Shown piece by piece: positions 9,710 to 19,307 of a stretch of DNA of 39,135 nucleotides. The stretch lies in assembly GCA_003560595.1 (NCBI GenBank), contig PWKY01000072.1:1-39135 (forward strand), in the 5' to 3' direction. The notes under the pieces are model-generated. The model was given only the letters and a program-made list of their open reading frames with translations, ran no database searches and had not been told where the DNA came from. The DNA is from Thermoplasmata archaeon (GTDB lineage Archaea > Thermoplasmatota > Thermoplasmata > Halarchaeoplasmatales > Halarchaeoplasmataceae). The number at the start of each line of letters is the position of its first letter. Position 1 is the stretch's first letter. Position numbers and translations under genes: made by a program.

Positions 9710-10914
9710 TAATATTGATATTCGATGGGATCGGTGATAGACCGGTTAAAGAGCTAGATGGAAAAACACCTCTTGAGGCCGCTAATACGCCTAATTTGGA
9801 TAAGTACTCCGAGGAAGGCATCAACGGCATAATGGACACCATCGCTCCTGGAGTTGTGCCGGGAAGCGACACAGGACATCTGGCTTTATTGGGCTATGAT
9901 CCTTACAAAGTTTACACCGGCCGAGGTCCATTCGAAGCTTCGGGGATAGGGATGAAGCTAAAGAGTGGTGAGGTTGCTTTCAGGTGTAACTTTGGTACAA
10001 TAGAGGACAAAATAGTGGTCGACCGTAGGGCCGGACGTATTAAGAAGGGCACCGACTCTTTAGCCGAGGCTATAAACGAGATGGATTTTGATATAGATTT
10101 TGTTTTTCAGGAGAGTGTAGAACACCGGGCGGTTCTTCTCTTTAAAGATCCTTCTTTGGGTCCTTTCGTTTCGGATGTTGACCCACATGAAGAGGGCCTC
10201 CCATTGAAAAAGTCAAAAGCAAACCGGGAAGAGACATCAAGCCAACTTACTGCTGAACATTTGAACAGATTCACAGAGAAAAGTATCGAAATCCTGTCTG
10301 AGCATCCGATAAACATTGAAAGGAAAGAAAGGGGTTTACCACCTGCGAACGTTATACTTTCAAGGGGTGCAGGAGCTGTGCCTGAGATGGGTAAATTAGA
10401 AGAGATGAAGGGATTGAAAAGCGCAGCCATCGCTGGAATACCTTTGGTGAAAGGTGTGTGTGAACTAGCCGGAATGGATATTGTACAGGTAGAGGGTGCT
10501 ACCGGTGGATTAGATACGGATATAGAAGCTATAATGAATGGTATCGTAGATAATATAAACAATTATGATCTCATGATAGTCAACATCAAAGGACCTGATC
10601 TACCCGGGCATGATGGAGATCATATGGGGAAAATAGAGTTTATAGAGCGTATCGACTCCTCACTACCGATTTTGGAAAACATCGAAAACACCTACTTCGC
10701 TTTTACCGGAGACCATTCTACACCGGTCACTGTAAAAAACCACAGCGGTGATCCACTACCATTGATCATTAAGGGTGAAGAGGTCCGTGTTGACGCCGTT
10801 GACAGCTACGGAGAACGTAGCTGCGCGACTGGAGGTTTAGGACGTATCAGAGGTTCGGATCTTTTGAACGTGCTGATGGATCTGGCTAAAAGAGCCGAAA
10901 AATTCGGCGCCTAA
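9682..10914 (+). CDS. apgM: 2,3-bisphosphoglycerate-independent phosphoglycerate mutase, archaeal type
   Basis: IILIFDGIGDRP, PGSDTGHLALLGYDP, FTGDHSTP; true start may be the in-frame ATG at 9694 (MDDRI). Confidence 0.95.
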   Translation: MGGHMDDRIIILIFDGIGDRPVKELDGKTPLEAANTPNLDKYSEEGINGIMDTIAPGVVPGSDTGHLALLGYDPYKVYTGRGPFEASGIGMKLKSGEVAFRCNFGTIEDKIVVDRRAGRIKKGTDSLAEAINEMDFDIDFVFQESVEHRAVLLFKDPSLGPFVSDVDPHEEGLPLKKSKANREETSSQLTAEHLNRFTEKSIEILSEHPINIERKERGLPPANVILSRGAGAVPEMGKLEEMKGLKSAAIAGIPLVKGVCELAGMDIVQVEGATGGLDTDIEAIMNGIVDNINNYDLMIVNIKGPDLPGHDGDHMGKIEFIERIDSSLPILENIENTYFAFTGDHSTPVTVKNHSGDPLPLIIKGEEVRVDAVDSYGERSCATGGLGRIRGSDLLNVLMDLAKRAEKFGA

Positions 10915-11393
10915 CGTTTGTATCCGATATCTCTGAGGAAACTATTCCTCCATTCTTTATCCTCTTCTGCTTCAACTCCAATGGTGGGGCTGCCGTCTAT
11001 CACACCAAGTATACCTCTACCCGATCCATTCTCAACAACTATCACTTCAAGTGGATTGGCGGTAGCACAGTATATCCTACATATTTCCTGCACCTCTTTC
11101 AATCGGGGAAGCACGTTTATCGGGTAAGTTCCGTCAAGTACTATTATAAAAAAATGTCCTGCGTTGATGTCCCTAGCATTCTCAACTGCCAACTCCTTAC
11201 ACCTTTCATCCGTACCGTCGTACCTCACCAACCTATCGCCCGAGGCTTCACAGAACGCCACTCCGAATTTGATATCGGGAACATTGGTCACCAGTGACTC
11301 GTAGATGTCTTCGACTGTTTTTATAAAATGGCTTTGACCGAGTATCACATTCATCTCTTCATCCTTCTTGACTTTAATACTTTCAAGCTCCAT
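10911..11393 (-). CDS. Adenosine-specific kinase family protein (PF04008-type)
   Basis: Near-full-length match by eye: NVILGQSHFIKTVEDIYE, GVAFCEASGDRLVR, NAGHFFIIVL, VIVVENGSGRGILGVIDG. Confidence 0.88.
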   Translation of the reverse strand: MELESIKVKKDEEMNVILGQSHFIKTVEDIYESLVTNVPDIKFGVAFCEASGDRLVRYDGTDERCKELAVENARDINAGHFFIIVLDGTYPINVLPRLKEVQEICRIYCATANPLEVIVVENGSGRGILGVIDGSPTIGVEAEEDKEWRNSFLRDIGYKR

Positions 11394-11591
11394 GTTTTAA
11401 AGTAATGATTCGATGTTAAAAACCTTTACTACTATAAACAGGGATCAACACATCAAATCCCATATTTTTTATTTTATTCCACTCTGGTTTCCATGGATCT
11501 ATTTGTATGGTTTATGTTGATTCAAGAACGAGTTCTACCTCGTATCACCCCAAAAGTGTTTAATATATAGAGAAATTAGTGGTTTGAGCCT

Positions 11592-12479
11592 ATGATCAAA
11601 AGCGACGATGTACAGAACCAGAAGGCTGAACAGCGATTCAAGCTCACAAGGGTCGGTGTAACAGGAGTTAAAAAGCCCGTTGTAGTGGAAAGACCCTGGG
11701 GCAAAGTGACATTGAATGCAACCATCGATGTCTACGTTGACCTCCCTTCAGATCAAAAGGGTTCCCATATGTCTAGGAACGTTGAGGTTACCGGAGAGGT
11801 GGTTGATAGGAGTGTTCGGATGCCTGTGAGAGGTCTTGAAGAACTCACCTCCGAGATGTGTGAAATACTCTTAGAGCGACACGAATATGCATCGTATTCT
11901 GAAGTAGACATCTCTGCAGATTATTTTTTAGAAAGAAGATCGCCAGTAGGAAGAGCTAGCTTAGAGAATTATCGTATAATGGGTAAAACCGAATGTTTCA
12001 GAAAGGGTGATAAACGAAGGTACATCGGTGTCGAGGTTGTAGGTATGAACGCCTGCCCGTGTGCTATGGAATCTGTGAAAAACGTATATAGAAAAGATCA
12101 TCCAGAGGTTGAAAAGATGTTAGATATCATACCTGTGATCACACATAACCAACGTAACCGCTCAACTCTGATGATGGAAGTCCCGCTCGGGAAACAGGTG
12201 GAATTGAACGATATGATAGATATTGTGGAATCATCTTTATCATCACCAACCCACGAGATACTAAAAAGAGATGACGAGGCTCAGGTAGTCATACGGTCTC
12301 ACGAAAATCCAAAATTTGTTGAAGATGTAGTCCGTGACATTCTCTCAAAAGTTCTTGAACATTACAAAGATTTTCCAGACCAAACTCGTATAGAAGTAAA
12401 AAGTGAGAGCGAAGAATCTATCCACAAGCATAACGCCCTTGCTGAGCGTATAACCACCTTTGGAGAACTTAGAAAATAG
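11592..12479 (+). CDS. mptA: GTP cyclohydrolase MptA / FolE2 family
   Basis: FKLTRVGVTGVKKPV, RGSHMSRN-like KGSHMSRN, NACPCAMESV motifs. Confidence 0.93.
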   Translation: MIKSDDVQNQKAEQRFKLTRVGVTGVKKPVVVERPWGKVTLNATIDVYVDLPSDQKGSHMSRNVEVTGEVVDRSVRMPVRGLEELTSEMCEILLERHEYASYSEVDISADYFLERRSPVGRASLENYRIMGKTECFRKGDKRRYIGVEVVGMNACPCAMESVKNVYRKDHPEVEKMLDIIPVITHNQRNRSTLMMEVPLGKQVELNDMIDIVESSLSSPTHEILKRDDEAQVVIRSHENPKFVEDVVRDILSKVLEHYKDFPDQTRIEVKSESEESIHKHNALAERITTFGELRK

Positions 12480-12480
12480 G

Positions 12481-13194
12481 TCATTTTTGAGCTCTTAACT
12501 CGTAGATGGATCCGGATTTGACCACACTTTCTTCCACCTTATCCATGATGTCGTTGAGTTTTTTTCTGAAGGCGTTTTTTAGGTATTCTTCTTCTACATA
12601 TCCTATATTTTGTTTTATGGTTTCTTCATGTTCTTTGAATAGGTCTATAGGCCATGGTACTTCTTCCATAAGTATAGACGTGTCGGTTTCGGAGAAGCCG
12701 ATACATTTTAGTTCCTTCTCTATGACCGCGGGAGAGAATTCTTCTAGATGACCTTTCCCAAGCATCTCAGAAACCGTGTTCTCCAGTCTCCAAAGTTCTA
12801 TCTGTAAATTATCACATGGGCCGGGACATAACTCAGCTTCAAAAGGATAATAATCTATGATAACCAGCATCCCTTGTTTTTTAACTACCCGGTAAAATTC
12901 TCTTAGTGCCGACGTGATGAACAGGTTCTTGTTTTGAGACAGGGCACTTATAACGAAGTTGCATACAACATATTCGAAGCTTTCGTCTTTTAAAAAACTC
13001 ATGTTCGTTAGGTCCCCTGTAATGAATTCGGACTGAGATGCGATCTCTCTACATTCCTTTTGCCAATCCCCTCTGATATCGATAGATACAACCTCTGCCC
13101 CCCAGTCCTCCAAAAACTTAGTCATATTACAGCCGCCTGTACCTGCGTCGAGTATTTTCTTCCCTTCTAGGTCTAGGCCTTTCAACTTCTCCAT
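12481..13194 (-). CDS. SAM-dependent class I methyltransferase
   Basis: ILDAGTGGCNMTKFL, VVSIDIRG, YVVCNFVISAL. Confidence 0.78.
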   Translation of the reverse strand: MEKLKGLDLEGKKILDAGTGGCNMTKFLEDWGAEVVSIDIRGDWQKECREIASQSEFITGDLTNMSFLKDESFEYVVCNFVISALSQNKNLFITSALREFYRVVKKQGMLVIIDYYPFEAELCPGPCDNLQIELWRLENTVSEMLGKGHLEEFSPAVIEKELKCIGFSETDTSILMEEVPWPIDLFKEHEETIKQNIGYVEEEYLKNAFRKKLNDIMDKVEESVVKSGSIYELRAQK

Positions 13195-13463
13195 GTTGTG
13201 TAATAGGGAAAACTACATTATAAATTCAACGGAGATATCGAACTATAGTCAATCACCTAACTTGTTTTCAAGATAGCAACAAATTCTGTATCTCTATATC
13301 GAAATTGCCATGACCTCGATCATAGGATAAATAATTAGATCTTCGGTGGTTACATGTAGTCCCCCATGGTAGTGTAAACTCCTTTTACTCTGTATCATAA
13401 GATCATATGTAAAAATTTCTCTTATCGTTTACACACATCTCCTTCATACCTCCAACCATAATA

Positions 13464-13470
13464 TTTAAAT
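13464..13470 (+). promoter_or_regulatory. Probable TATA box of pcn
   Basis: ATATTTAAAT about 45 nt upstream of the pcn start. Confidence 0.45.
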
Positions 13471-13509
13471 CTACATACCTGATAACCTTTCTTCCTCAAG
13501 GGGACTAAC

Positions 13510-14247
13510 ATGTTACATGCTAAAATAAAATCGGACATATTGAGGGACCTAGTCGATATCGTAGGTACCATAGTTGATGAAGTTAAGATGAATTTGAGTG
13601 AAGATGGGATCGGTTTGAAGGCAGTTGATCCCGCTCACGTTGCAATGGTTGACCTTAAACTATCAAAGGAAGCATTTGAAAGTTTTGAAGCAGATCAGAT
13701 GGAGATAGGTATCAATCTAAATAAGATCGAACAGTTCCTTAAACTATCTTCCTCAGGAGAAATAGTTACACTAGAACACGTAGAGGACGAAAATAGGCTC
13801 GTTCTGGAAGTGGATAACATCACACAGAAGATGCCCCTGCTCGATACCGCTGGAATGACCGATCCTTCCGTACCTCAATTGGATCTACCAGTGAACTTGA
13901 TCGTCAAAGGCAAACACCTTCTTAAAGGTGTCAAGGCGTCACAAAACATCTCAGACCACATCGCACTTTCTGCAGGACCTGACGGATTTGAGATATTTTC
14001 TGAAGAGGATGAGGATATGGTCAGGCTGAGTTTATCTAAGGATAAGCTTGAAGAGCTCAATGCCAATGAAGAAGCTAGTTCTTTATTCGCACTAGATTAT
14101 TTCTCTAGTATGATCAAATCCGTTTCCAACGATGTTCCTATAAAGATAGACATCGGTTCGGATTATCCCGTCGTACTGCAGTTTGCCTTTGCCGGAGATA
14201 ATGGGGATGTAAAATTCCTATTAGCACCTAGGATCGAATCGTCTTAA
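13510..14247 (+). CDS. pcn: DNA polymerase sliding clamp (PCNA)
   Basis: Archaeal PCNA pattern: DIVGTIVDEVKMNLSEDGIGLKAVDPAHVAMVDLKL ... LAPRIE. Confidence 0.96.
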   Translation: MLHAKIKSDILRDLVDIVGTIVDEVKMNLSEDGIGLKAVDPAHVAMVDLKLSKEAFESFEADQMEIGINLNKIEQFLKLSSSGEIVTLEHVEDENRLVLEVDNITQKMPLLDTAGMTDPSVPQLDLPVNLIVKGKHLLKGVKASQNISDHIALSAGPDGFEIFSEEDEDMVRLSLSKDKLEELNANEEASSLFALDYFSSMIKSVSNDVPIKIDIGSDYPVVLQFAFAGDNGDVKFLLAPRIESS

Positions 14248-14288
14248 TCAATCGAAAATACCTTATTTGTTCGCTTATATACCCTCCT

Positions 14289-15383
14289 ATGAACGGGAGG
14301 ATTCCCGCTGGTAAACCGGTTATAGGAGAGGAGGAGGAAGAGGCAGTTCTACAAGTGCTGCGATCAGGGCAGATCGCTACAGGTCCAATGGTGAAAGATT
14401 TTGAGGAAAAGTTTGCAGAATACATCGGAGTCGATGAAGCCATCGCAGTCAGTTCAGGAACAGCATCTATACACCTCGCACTCCTCTCTTTAGGTATAGG
14501 TAAAGGAGATAAGGTTATCGTAACACCTTACAGCTTTATCGCTAGTGTTTCACCAGTTATTGCTGTTGGAGCCGAACCGGTGTTCGTAGATATAGATCCG
14601 GAAACATACTGTATTACACCCGATAATGTCAAAAAGGCCGTAGATAACGATACCTCTGCATTGATACCGGTTCACTTATACGGTCAAACAGCTGAGATGT
14701 CTGGTATGCTTGATATCGCCGAAGATAACGATATGTATGTTATCGAAGACGCATGTCAGGCACATGGCGCCACTTATAAAGGAAAGAAGACAGGTTCTAT
14801 GGGTGACCTCGGATGCTTTTCCTTTTACGCTACAAAAAATATGATCACCGGTGAAGGCGGTATGCTTACCACGGATGATCCTAAACTAGCAGATAAGGTT
14901 CGGAAATTACGTGCCCACGGCAAGTTTTCCAGGAATAGATACGACGTGTTAGGATTTAATTATCTCATGACCGATATAGAGGCGGCTATAGGTTTAGTTC
15001 AACTGGAAAAGCTGGATAAGATGAACGAGATAAGACGTAGGAACGCGGCGATACTCGATGATGAGATGAGACCTTTGGAGGAAGAAGGTATTGTGAATAT
15101 ACCCCGAGAAAAAGAAGGAGGTACACATGTGTATCATCAATATGCCCTTAGAGTTCCAAAGGAGAAGAGAGCTCGGCTTGTAAAAAACATGCAGAAAGCA
15201 GGAGTGGAAGTTAGAACAGGCTATGATCTACCTATATATAAACAAGGTTTTATCGATTCTGATTATAACTGTCCCGAGTCGGAGAGTGCTTGCCAGGAAG
15301 TTATATGGGTGCCGGTACACCCTATCCTGGAACCATCTCACATGAGACGTATAGCTTGGGGTTTAAAACAGATGCTAGGATAA
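14289..15383 (+). CDS. DegT/DnrJ/EryC1/StrS family PLP-dependent aminotransferase
   Basis: SSGTASIHLAL, EDACQAHGA, FSFYATKNM (PLP lysine), GFNYLMTDIEAAIG. Confidence 0.94.
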   Translation: MNGRIPAGKPVIGEEEEEAVLQVLRSGQIATGPMVKDFEEKFAEYIGVDEAIAVSSGTASIHLALLSLGIGKGDKVIVTPYSFIASVSPVIAVGAEPVFVDIDPETYCITPDNVKKAVDNDTSALIPVHLYGQTAEMSGMLDIAEDNDMYVIEDACQAHGATYKGKKTGSMGDLGCFSFYATKNMITGEGGMLTTDDPKLADKVRKLRAHGKFSRNRYDVLGFNYLMTDIEAAIGLVQLEKLDKMNEIRRRNAAILDDEMRPLEEEGIVNIPREKEGGTHVYHQYALRVPKEKRARLVKNMQKAGVEVRTGYDLPIYKQGFIDSDYNCPESESACQEVIWVPVHPILEPSHMRRIAWGLKQMLG

Positions 15384-15423
15384 CTCAAAATCGTTAAGTA
15401 GGTCTCTTACGTTCTCATCGACC

Positions 15424-16491
15424 ATGGGTCCGGAAACGATATATGCGAATTGGCGTCCTGAGCACAATGCACGCTACCCATTTTCAACACCAGCTAAAAT
15501 TTTCATCTCGGATCTAGACCTAACTTTGGAATCCTTACTATCTTCAAGAACATTCGGTATGGCACGGAGTCGGGCTAAAGAGAGGGTTATCGAAGCCATA
15601 GAGGAAGGCAAAGTCGGAGGCAAATGGACCTCTCCTGATACTCCCGATCCTAAAAGATTAAATGAGATCATATCCTATCCTTTAGCAAGGATGATCGTTT
15701 CCTGCATATCCGATGAATTTCTAATCAGACGTTATGCTTTAGCCGAGGCTGAGAACGTTTCGGCTTTTCTTAAAAATGAAGATGATCATGATATCCTCTT
15801 TGCAGTAGGAAAAGAACTTGGATTGGATGGAGAAAAAAAAGAAAATAAGATAACTGTCGGGTTCCATGACTTCATCGAGATAACAAAGGATATGAGTGCG
15901 GTTGATTGGAAATTGGTTAACCAGGACTTACGCCAAGGGATGGTTTATCTTGATAAGTCAAAATTTATACGTTTAGTTAAGGAAAGAGTATATCATGAGA
16001 TATTGAAGGATTTGCCCATATCGGTTAATGCAGATATTGAAGAATCGCTCTCAGGTATAATCGATGATGTGATCGCAAAGTTAGAGAAGATGAAAGATAA
16101 GTTTGTTGATCGAGATCTCGGCGAAGTTGAAGAAGGATTGTTCCCTCCTTGTATCAAGGGGTTGATAAAAAAGCAAGCGGAAGGACAAAACCTGTCCCAT
16201 GAAGCCCGGTTCGCACTCACTTCTTTTTTACACAAGATAGGATTTGACGAAGATCAGATAATCGCTATATTTTCCAGATCCCCCGATTTCAGGGTAGACC
16301 TAGCAAGTTATCAGATCGAACACATTATAGGTAAAGTATCCAGTACCGAATACACTCCTCCCGGTTGTGGTTATATGAAGACAGGAGGGATATGTTTTAA
16401 ACCGGACAGCCTTTGTGGTACGGAATGGATGAATCACCCTTTGACTTATTATTCGTATAAAAAAAAGCACGAAAGTGAAGAAAAAGATTAA
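15424..16491 (+). CDS. priL: DNA primase large subunit
   Basis: C-terminal Fe-S cluster region: FPPCIK, YTPPGCGYMKTGGICF, CGTEWMNHPLTYY. Confidence 0.93.
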   Translation: MGPETIYANWRPEHNARYPFSTPAKIFISDLDLTLESLLSSRTFGMARSRAKERVIEAIEEGKVGGKWTSPDTPDPKRLNEIISYPLARMIVSCISDEFLIRRYALAEAENVSAFLKNEDDHDILFAVGKELGLDGEKKENKITVGFHDFIEITKDMSAVDWKLVNQDLRQGMVYLDKSKFIRLVKERVYHEILKDLPISVNADIEESLSGIIDDVIAKLEKMKDKFVDRDLGEVEEGLFPPCIKGLIKKQAEGQNLSHEARFALTSFLHKIGFDEDQIIAIFSRSPDFRVDLASYQIEHIIGKVSSTEYTPPGCGYMKTGGICFKPDSLCGTEWMNHPLTYYSYKKKHESEEKD

Positions 16492-17189
16492 CCAGACAGA
16501 GCCTTCCAGCTGGCAATACCTCTATGCAAAGCCGTTAGATGGCCGGCCAAAGCGAACCAGACCATCAACAACTCGAAAAGAGTGAGATCATGACCTGCAA
16601 TGGTTAAAGATCCATATCCAAAGGCTGAAAGGAAAATGTAAATGATGGGTATTAAGATCAAGAGTACCAGTCTATCGGCCCTACCCGCTACACCTCCATA
16701 GTTCCGCTTTACCCCCACTGCCTGGGCCTGTGTTCCCATATAACTAGTCATCAAAATTCCTAGTAATGCTAGAAATCCCAGTGATAAACGACTTAGTGGG
16801 CCAAAGGCTATGCCACCTATGATAAATATATCGGCATACCGATCAAGTGTATGATCTAGGAAGTCACCTCTGATAGAGGTCTTTCCCGTAAACTTAGCTA
16901 CCCTTCCATCCATGGCGTCGAAAAAGGCGTTTAAAAGGATGAAGATCGAACCGAGTAGCACAAAAGTAGTGTTTTTACCGATGAAAAAAAAGGTACCTGC
17001 GAGAACCGCGGCTAAAAAAGCTATCCAAGATAAAGTATCCGGATCGATGTGCCTCATTTTTTTAGCCAGAGGTTTCAATATTGAATCGGCCTCATCACGG
17101 TAATCGTTTAATACCATCTTAGAAGCATATATCATACGGTATATAACAGTTTTATCCGTTAAAATCTTGTATCGATGTAGTGGGACCAA
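16488..17189 (-). CDS. CDP-alcohol phosphatidyltransferase (archaetidylinositol phosphate synthase-like)
   Basis: DAMDGRVAKFTGKTSIRGDFLDHTLDRYAD, matching the DG(x)2AR(x)8G(x)3D(x)3D-type signature. Confidence 0.88.
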   Translation of the reverse strand: MVPLHRYKILTDKTVIYRMIYASKMVLNDYRDEADSILKPLAKKMRHIDPDTLSWIAFLAAVLAGTFFFIGKNTTFVLLGSIFILLNAFFDAMDGRVAKFTGKTSIRGDFLDHTLDRYADIFIIGGIAFGPLSRLSLGFLALLGILMTSYMGTQAQAVGVKRNYGGVAGRADRLVLLILIPIIYIFLSAFGYGSLTIAGHDLTLFELLMVWFALAGHLTALHRGIASWKALSG

Positions 17190-17686
17190 TCCACCTGACC
17201 CGGTTCATATCGTTTTTTATCGCCCTTTAGAATGTCTATGACCGATCGACAAACGTCTTCAACGCTCAGATGAGTAGTATCGATCTCGTAAACCTCAGTA
17301 TCCAATTCTGATGCTTCTATAAGGATAACGTCCATGATCTCAGATTCTAGGTTCTCTTCCTTTTTTGCAACGCTCCAATCCTTTGTTTTCATCCTCTTTT
17401 TTAAAATCATTGGATCACAACGAAGAACAATCGTAATGGGCATTTCTAGGTAGTGTGAAAGATGACCCTCCACGATGTCATGCTCAGGGGCTTCATCGTA
17501 CATTTTCACCATCCTTTCTATATCTACGATATGGGTATCTCTGTTCATATCCTTTTTGATGATCAAATCATTGTTGTGAATAAAACCATTCAGATCTAGG
17601 ACTAGATATCCCTGTTTTTCAAGGATACCCGTCACGGTGGTTTTTCCAACGCCCGGAGTTCCAGTTATGGCTGCTCTAAGGGCCAT
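17159..17686 (-). CDS. Archaeal Fap7/AK6-like nucleoside monophosphate kinase
   Basis: P-loop AAITGTPGVGKTTV; DIVEGHLSHYL; LRCDPMILKKRMKTKDWS. Confidence 0.87.
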   Translation of the reverse strand: MALRAAITGTPGVGKTTVTGILEKQGYLVLDLNGFIHNNDLIIKKDMNRDTHIVDIERMVKMYDEAPEHDIVEGHLSHYLEMPITIVLRCDPMILKKRMKTKDWSVAKKEENLESEIMDVILIEASELDTEVYEIDTTHLSVEDVCRSVIDILKGDKKRYEPGQVDWSHYIDTRF

Positions 17687-17794
17687 GGCGTAGAATCATA
17701 TTGGCTGTATATTAGGGTTGAGGTTCACTTTCGGACCCCACTCCCATGTAGATATTTATATAGGTCTAGTTAGTTTAAGGTTTAGCGGGTAAAG

Positions 17795-19036
17795 ATGATA
17801 AAGGATTTAACTGTCAAAGGAGAAGGCTTCGAGATATTCTCGGTTTCCTCGCTTAACAGGCACGTTGAAAATATATTGGTAAACGAGCCTACTCTTAGAA
17901 ATATCTGGGTTAAAGGAGAAATATCTAATTTTACTCATTATAACCGGAGGCATATGTACTTTAGCCTCAAGGATAAAGACAGTGAAATCAACTGTGTTAT
18001 GTTCTATGGGTCTAATAAGGATATGGATTTTTTCCCCTCCGAAGGGCAGGAAGTCATCTGTAGAGGTGATGTAGGCTTTTATCACCCGAAAGGAAAGTAT
18101 CAGTTCGTTGTCCAAGAGATGGTTCCAGATGGAGTCGGTAAACTGTATTTGGCTTATGAAAAGCTAAAAAAGAAACTAGATAACGAGGGTCTTTTTTCCA
18201 CCGATCATAAAAAACCGATACCCTTTTTACCCAACCGTGTGGGTGTAGTTACTTCTTTAGACGCGGCAGCTCTAAGAGATATCATGAATGTGTTACATAG
18301 AAGGTTTCCCAACGTTAACATACTTATCTCCCCCACTTCAGTACAAGGTAAAGGTTCTCCTGAAAACATAGCTAAGGCCATCGAATCGATCGATAAACAG
18401 AACATCGATGTGATGATAGTTGGGAGAGGTGGTGGCTCTATGGAGGACCTTTGGAGTTTCAATGAAGAGGTAGTCGCCAGAGCGATATTTGAAGCAAACA
18501 CCCCTGTGATATCTGCTGTTGGCCACGAGACCGATGTCCTCATCTCTGATTTTGTTGCTGATAAGAGGGCTCCAACACCCTCTGCGGCCGCTGAGTTGGC
18601 AGTGCCGAAAAAATTGGAATTGACCAATAAGATAGGCAGGGAAAAAAATAGACTGATATCATCCTTGAGTAATGTGATCATCGAAAAACGAAATCTTTTA
18701 CAGACAATAACCAAAAGCATAGTATTTACATACCCAAATAGATTTTTAGAAGAGCGGGAGCAGATGCTCGACGAGAGTATATCTAGACTTCAAAAGAATG
18801 TTGAAGTAGTACTAGAACACATGGAGGGGCAATTGATCCTTCAAAGAGAACGTCTTAAGGCATTAGGTCCTGCATCAACTATGGAAAGGGGTTATTCAGT
18901 TGTAATGGACTCCAAAGGTATAGTTGTGAACTCCGTAGAAGGTTTAAAGAAAGGACATAACTTGGAATTAAGGATGAAAGATGGATCGGTTTCAACTGAG
19001 ATAATAGAGGTGAAAAAATGGAAGAAGAAAAATTGA
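17795..19036 (+). CDS. xseA: Exodeoxyribonuclease VII large subunit
   Basis: SSLNRHVENILVNEPTLRNIWVKGEISNF (OB fold), VGRGGGSMEDLWSFNEE, SAVGHETD, DKRAPTPSAAAE, ERGYSVV. Confidence 0.96.
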   Translation: MIKDLTVKGEGFEIFSVSSLNRHVENILVNEPTLRNIWVKGEISNFTHYNRRHMYFSLKDKDSEINCVMFYGSNKDMDFFPSEGQEVICRGDVGFYHPKGKYQFVVQEMVPDGVGKLYLAYEKLKKKLDNEGLFSTDHKKPIPFLPNRVGVVTSLDAAALRDIMNVLHRRFPNVNILISPTSVQGKGSPENIAKAIESIDKQNIDVMIVGRGGGSMEDLWSFNEEVVARAIFEANTPVISAVGHETDVLISDFVADKRAPTPSAAAELAVPKKLELTNKIGREKNRLISSLSNVIIEKRNLLQTITKSIVFTYPNRFLEEREQMLDESISRLQKNVEVVLEHMEGQLILQRERLKALGPASTMERGYSVVMDSKGIVVNSVEGLKKGHNLELRMKDGSVSTEIIEVKKWKKKN

Positions 19037-19251
19037 AAGAGAAAGGGTTCGAAGAATCTATGAGCGAGCTAGAAGAGATCAACGGTCGGCTTGAAAGAGA
19101 AAAAGTTTCTTTGGAAGAAACTCTTAGATTGTATGAGAGGGGCATGAAACTTATAGAGCATTGTACTAATAAATTAGAAGAAGCTGATGCTGAGATAAAG
19201 AAGATAATCGAGCGGGATGGACAGGAAGTGATCGAAGATTTCGAAGACTGA
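19018..19251 (+). CDS. xseB: Exodeoxyribonuclease VII small subunit
   Basis: FEESMSELEEINGRLEREKVSLEETLRLYERGMKLIEHC, overlaps the xseA 3' end by 19 nt. Confidence 0.93.
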   Translation: MEEEKLKEKGFEESMSELEEINGRLEREKVSLEETLRLYERGMKLIEHCTNKLEEADAEIKKIIERDGQEVIEDFED

Positions 19252-19277
19252 TTGTATGATTGTGCAATCTCTTCGAA
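19240..19277. repeat. Imperfect inverted repeat / hairpin spanning the xseB stop codon
   Basis: TTCGAAGA-CT-GATTG / CAATC-TCTTCGAA: 8 bp + 5 bp stem, 2-nt bulge, 10-nt loop. Confidence 0.6.
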
Positions 19278-19307
19278 AGGTTTTAACAAAATAAGATTAT
19301 TATAAAG

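Noticed and set aside
10107-10562. 151-aa ORF antisense to apgM
   Set aside because: Antisense shadow ORF, no family features.
15376-15426. 16-codon antisense ORF (MVDENVRDLLNDFELS) between the aminotransferase and priL
   Set aside because: Too short to support and overlaps both gene ends; likely chance.
18205-18720. 171-aa ORF antisense to xseA
   Set aside because: Fully antisense to a strongly supported gene; no recognisable motifs.
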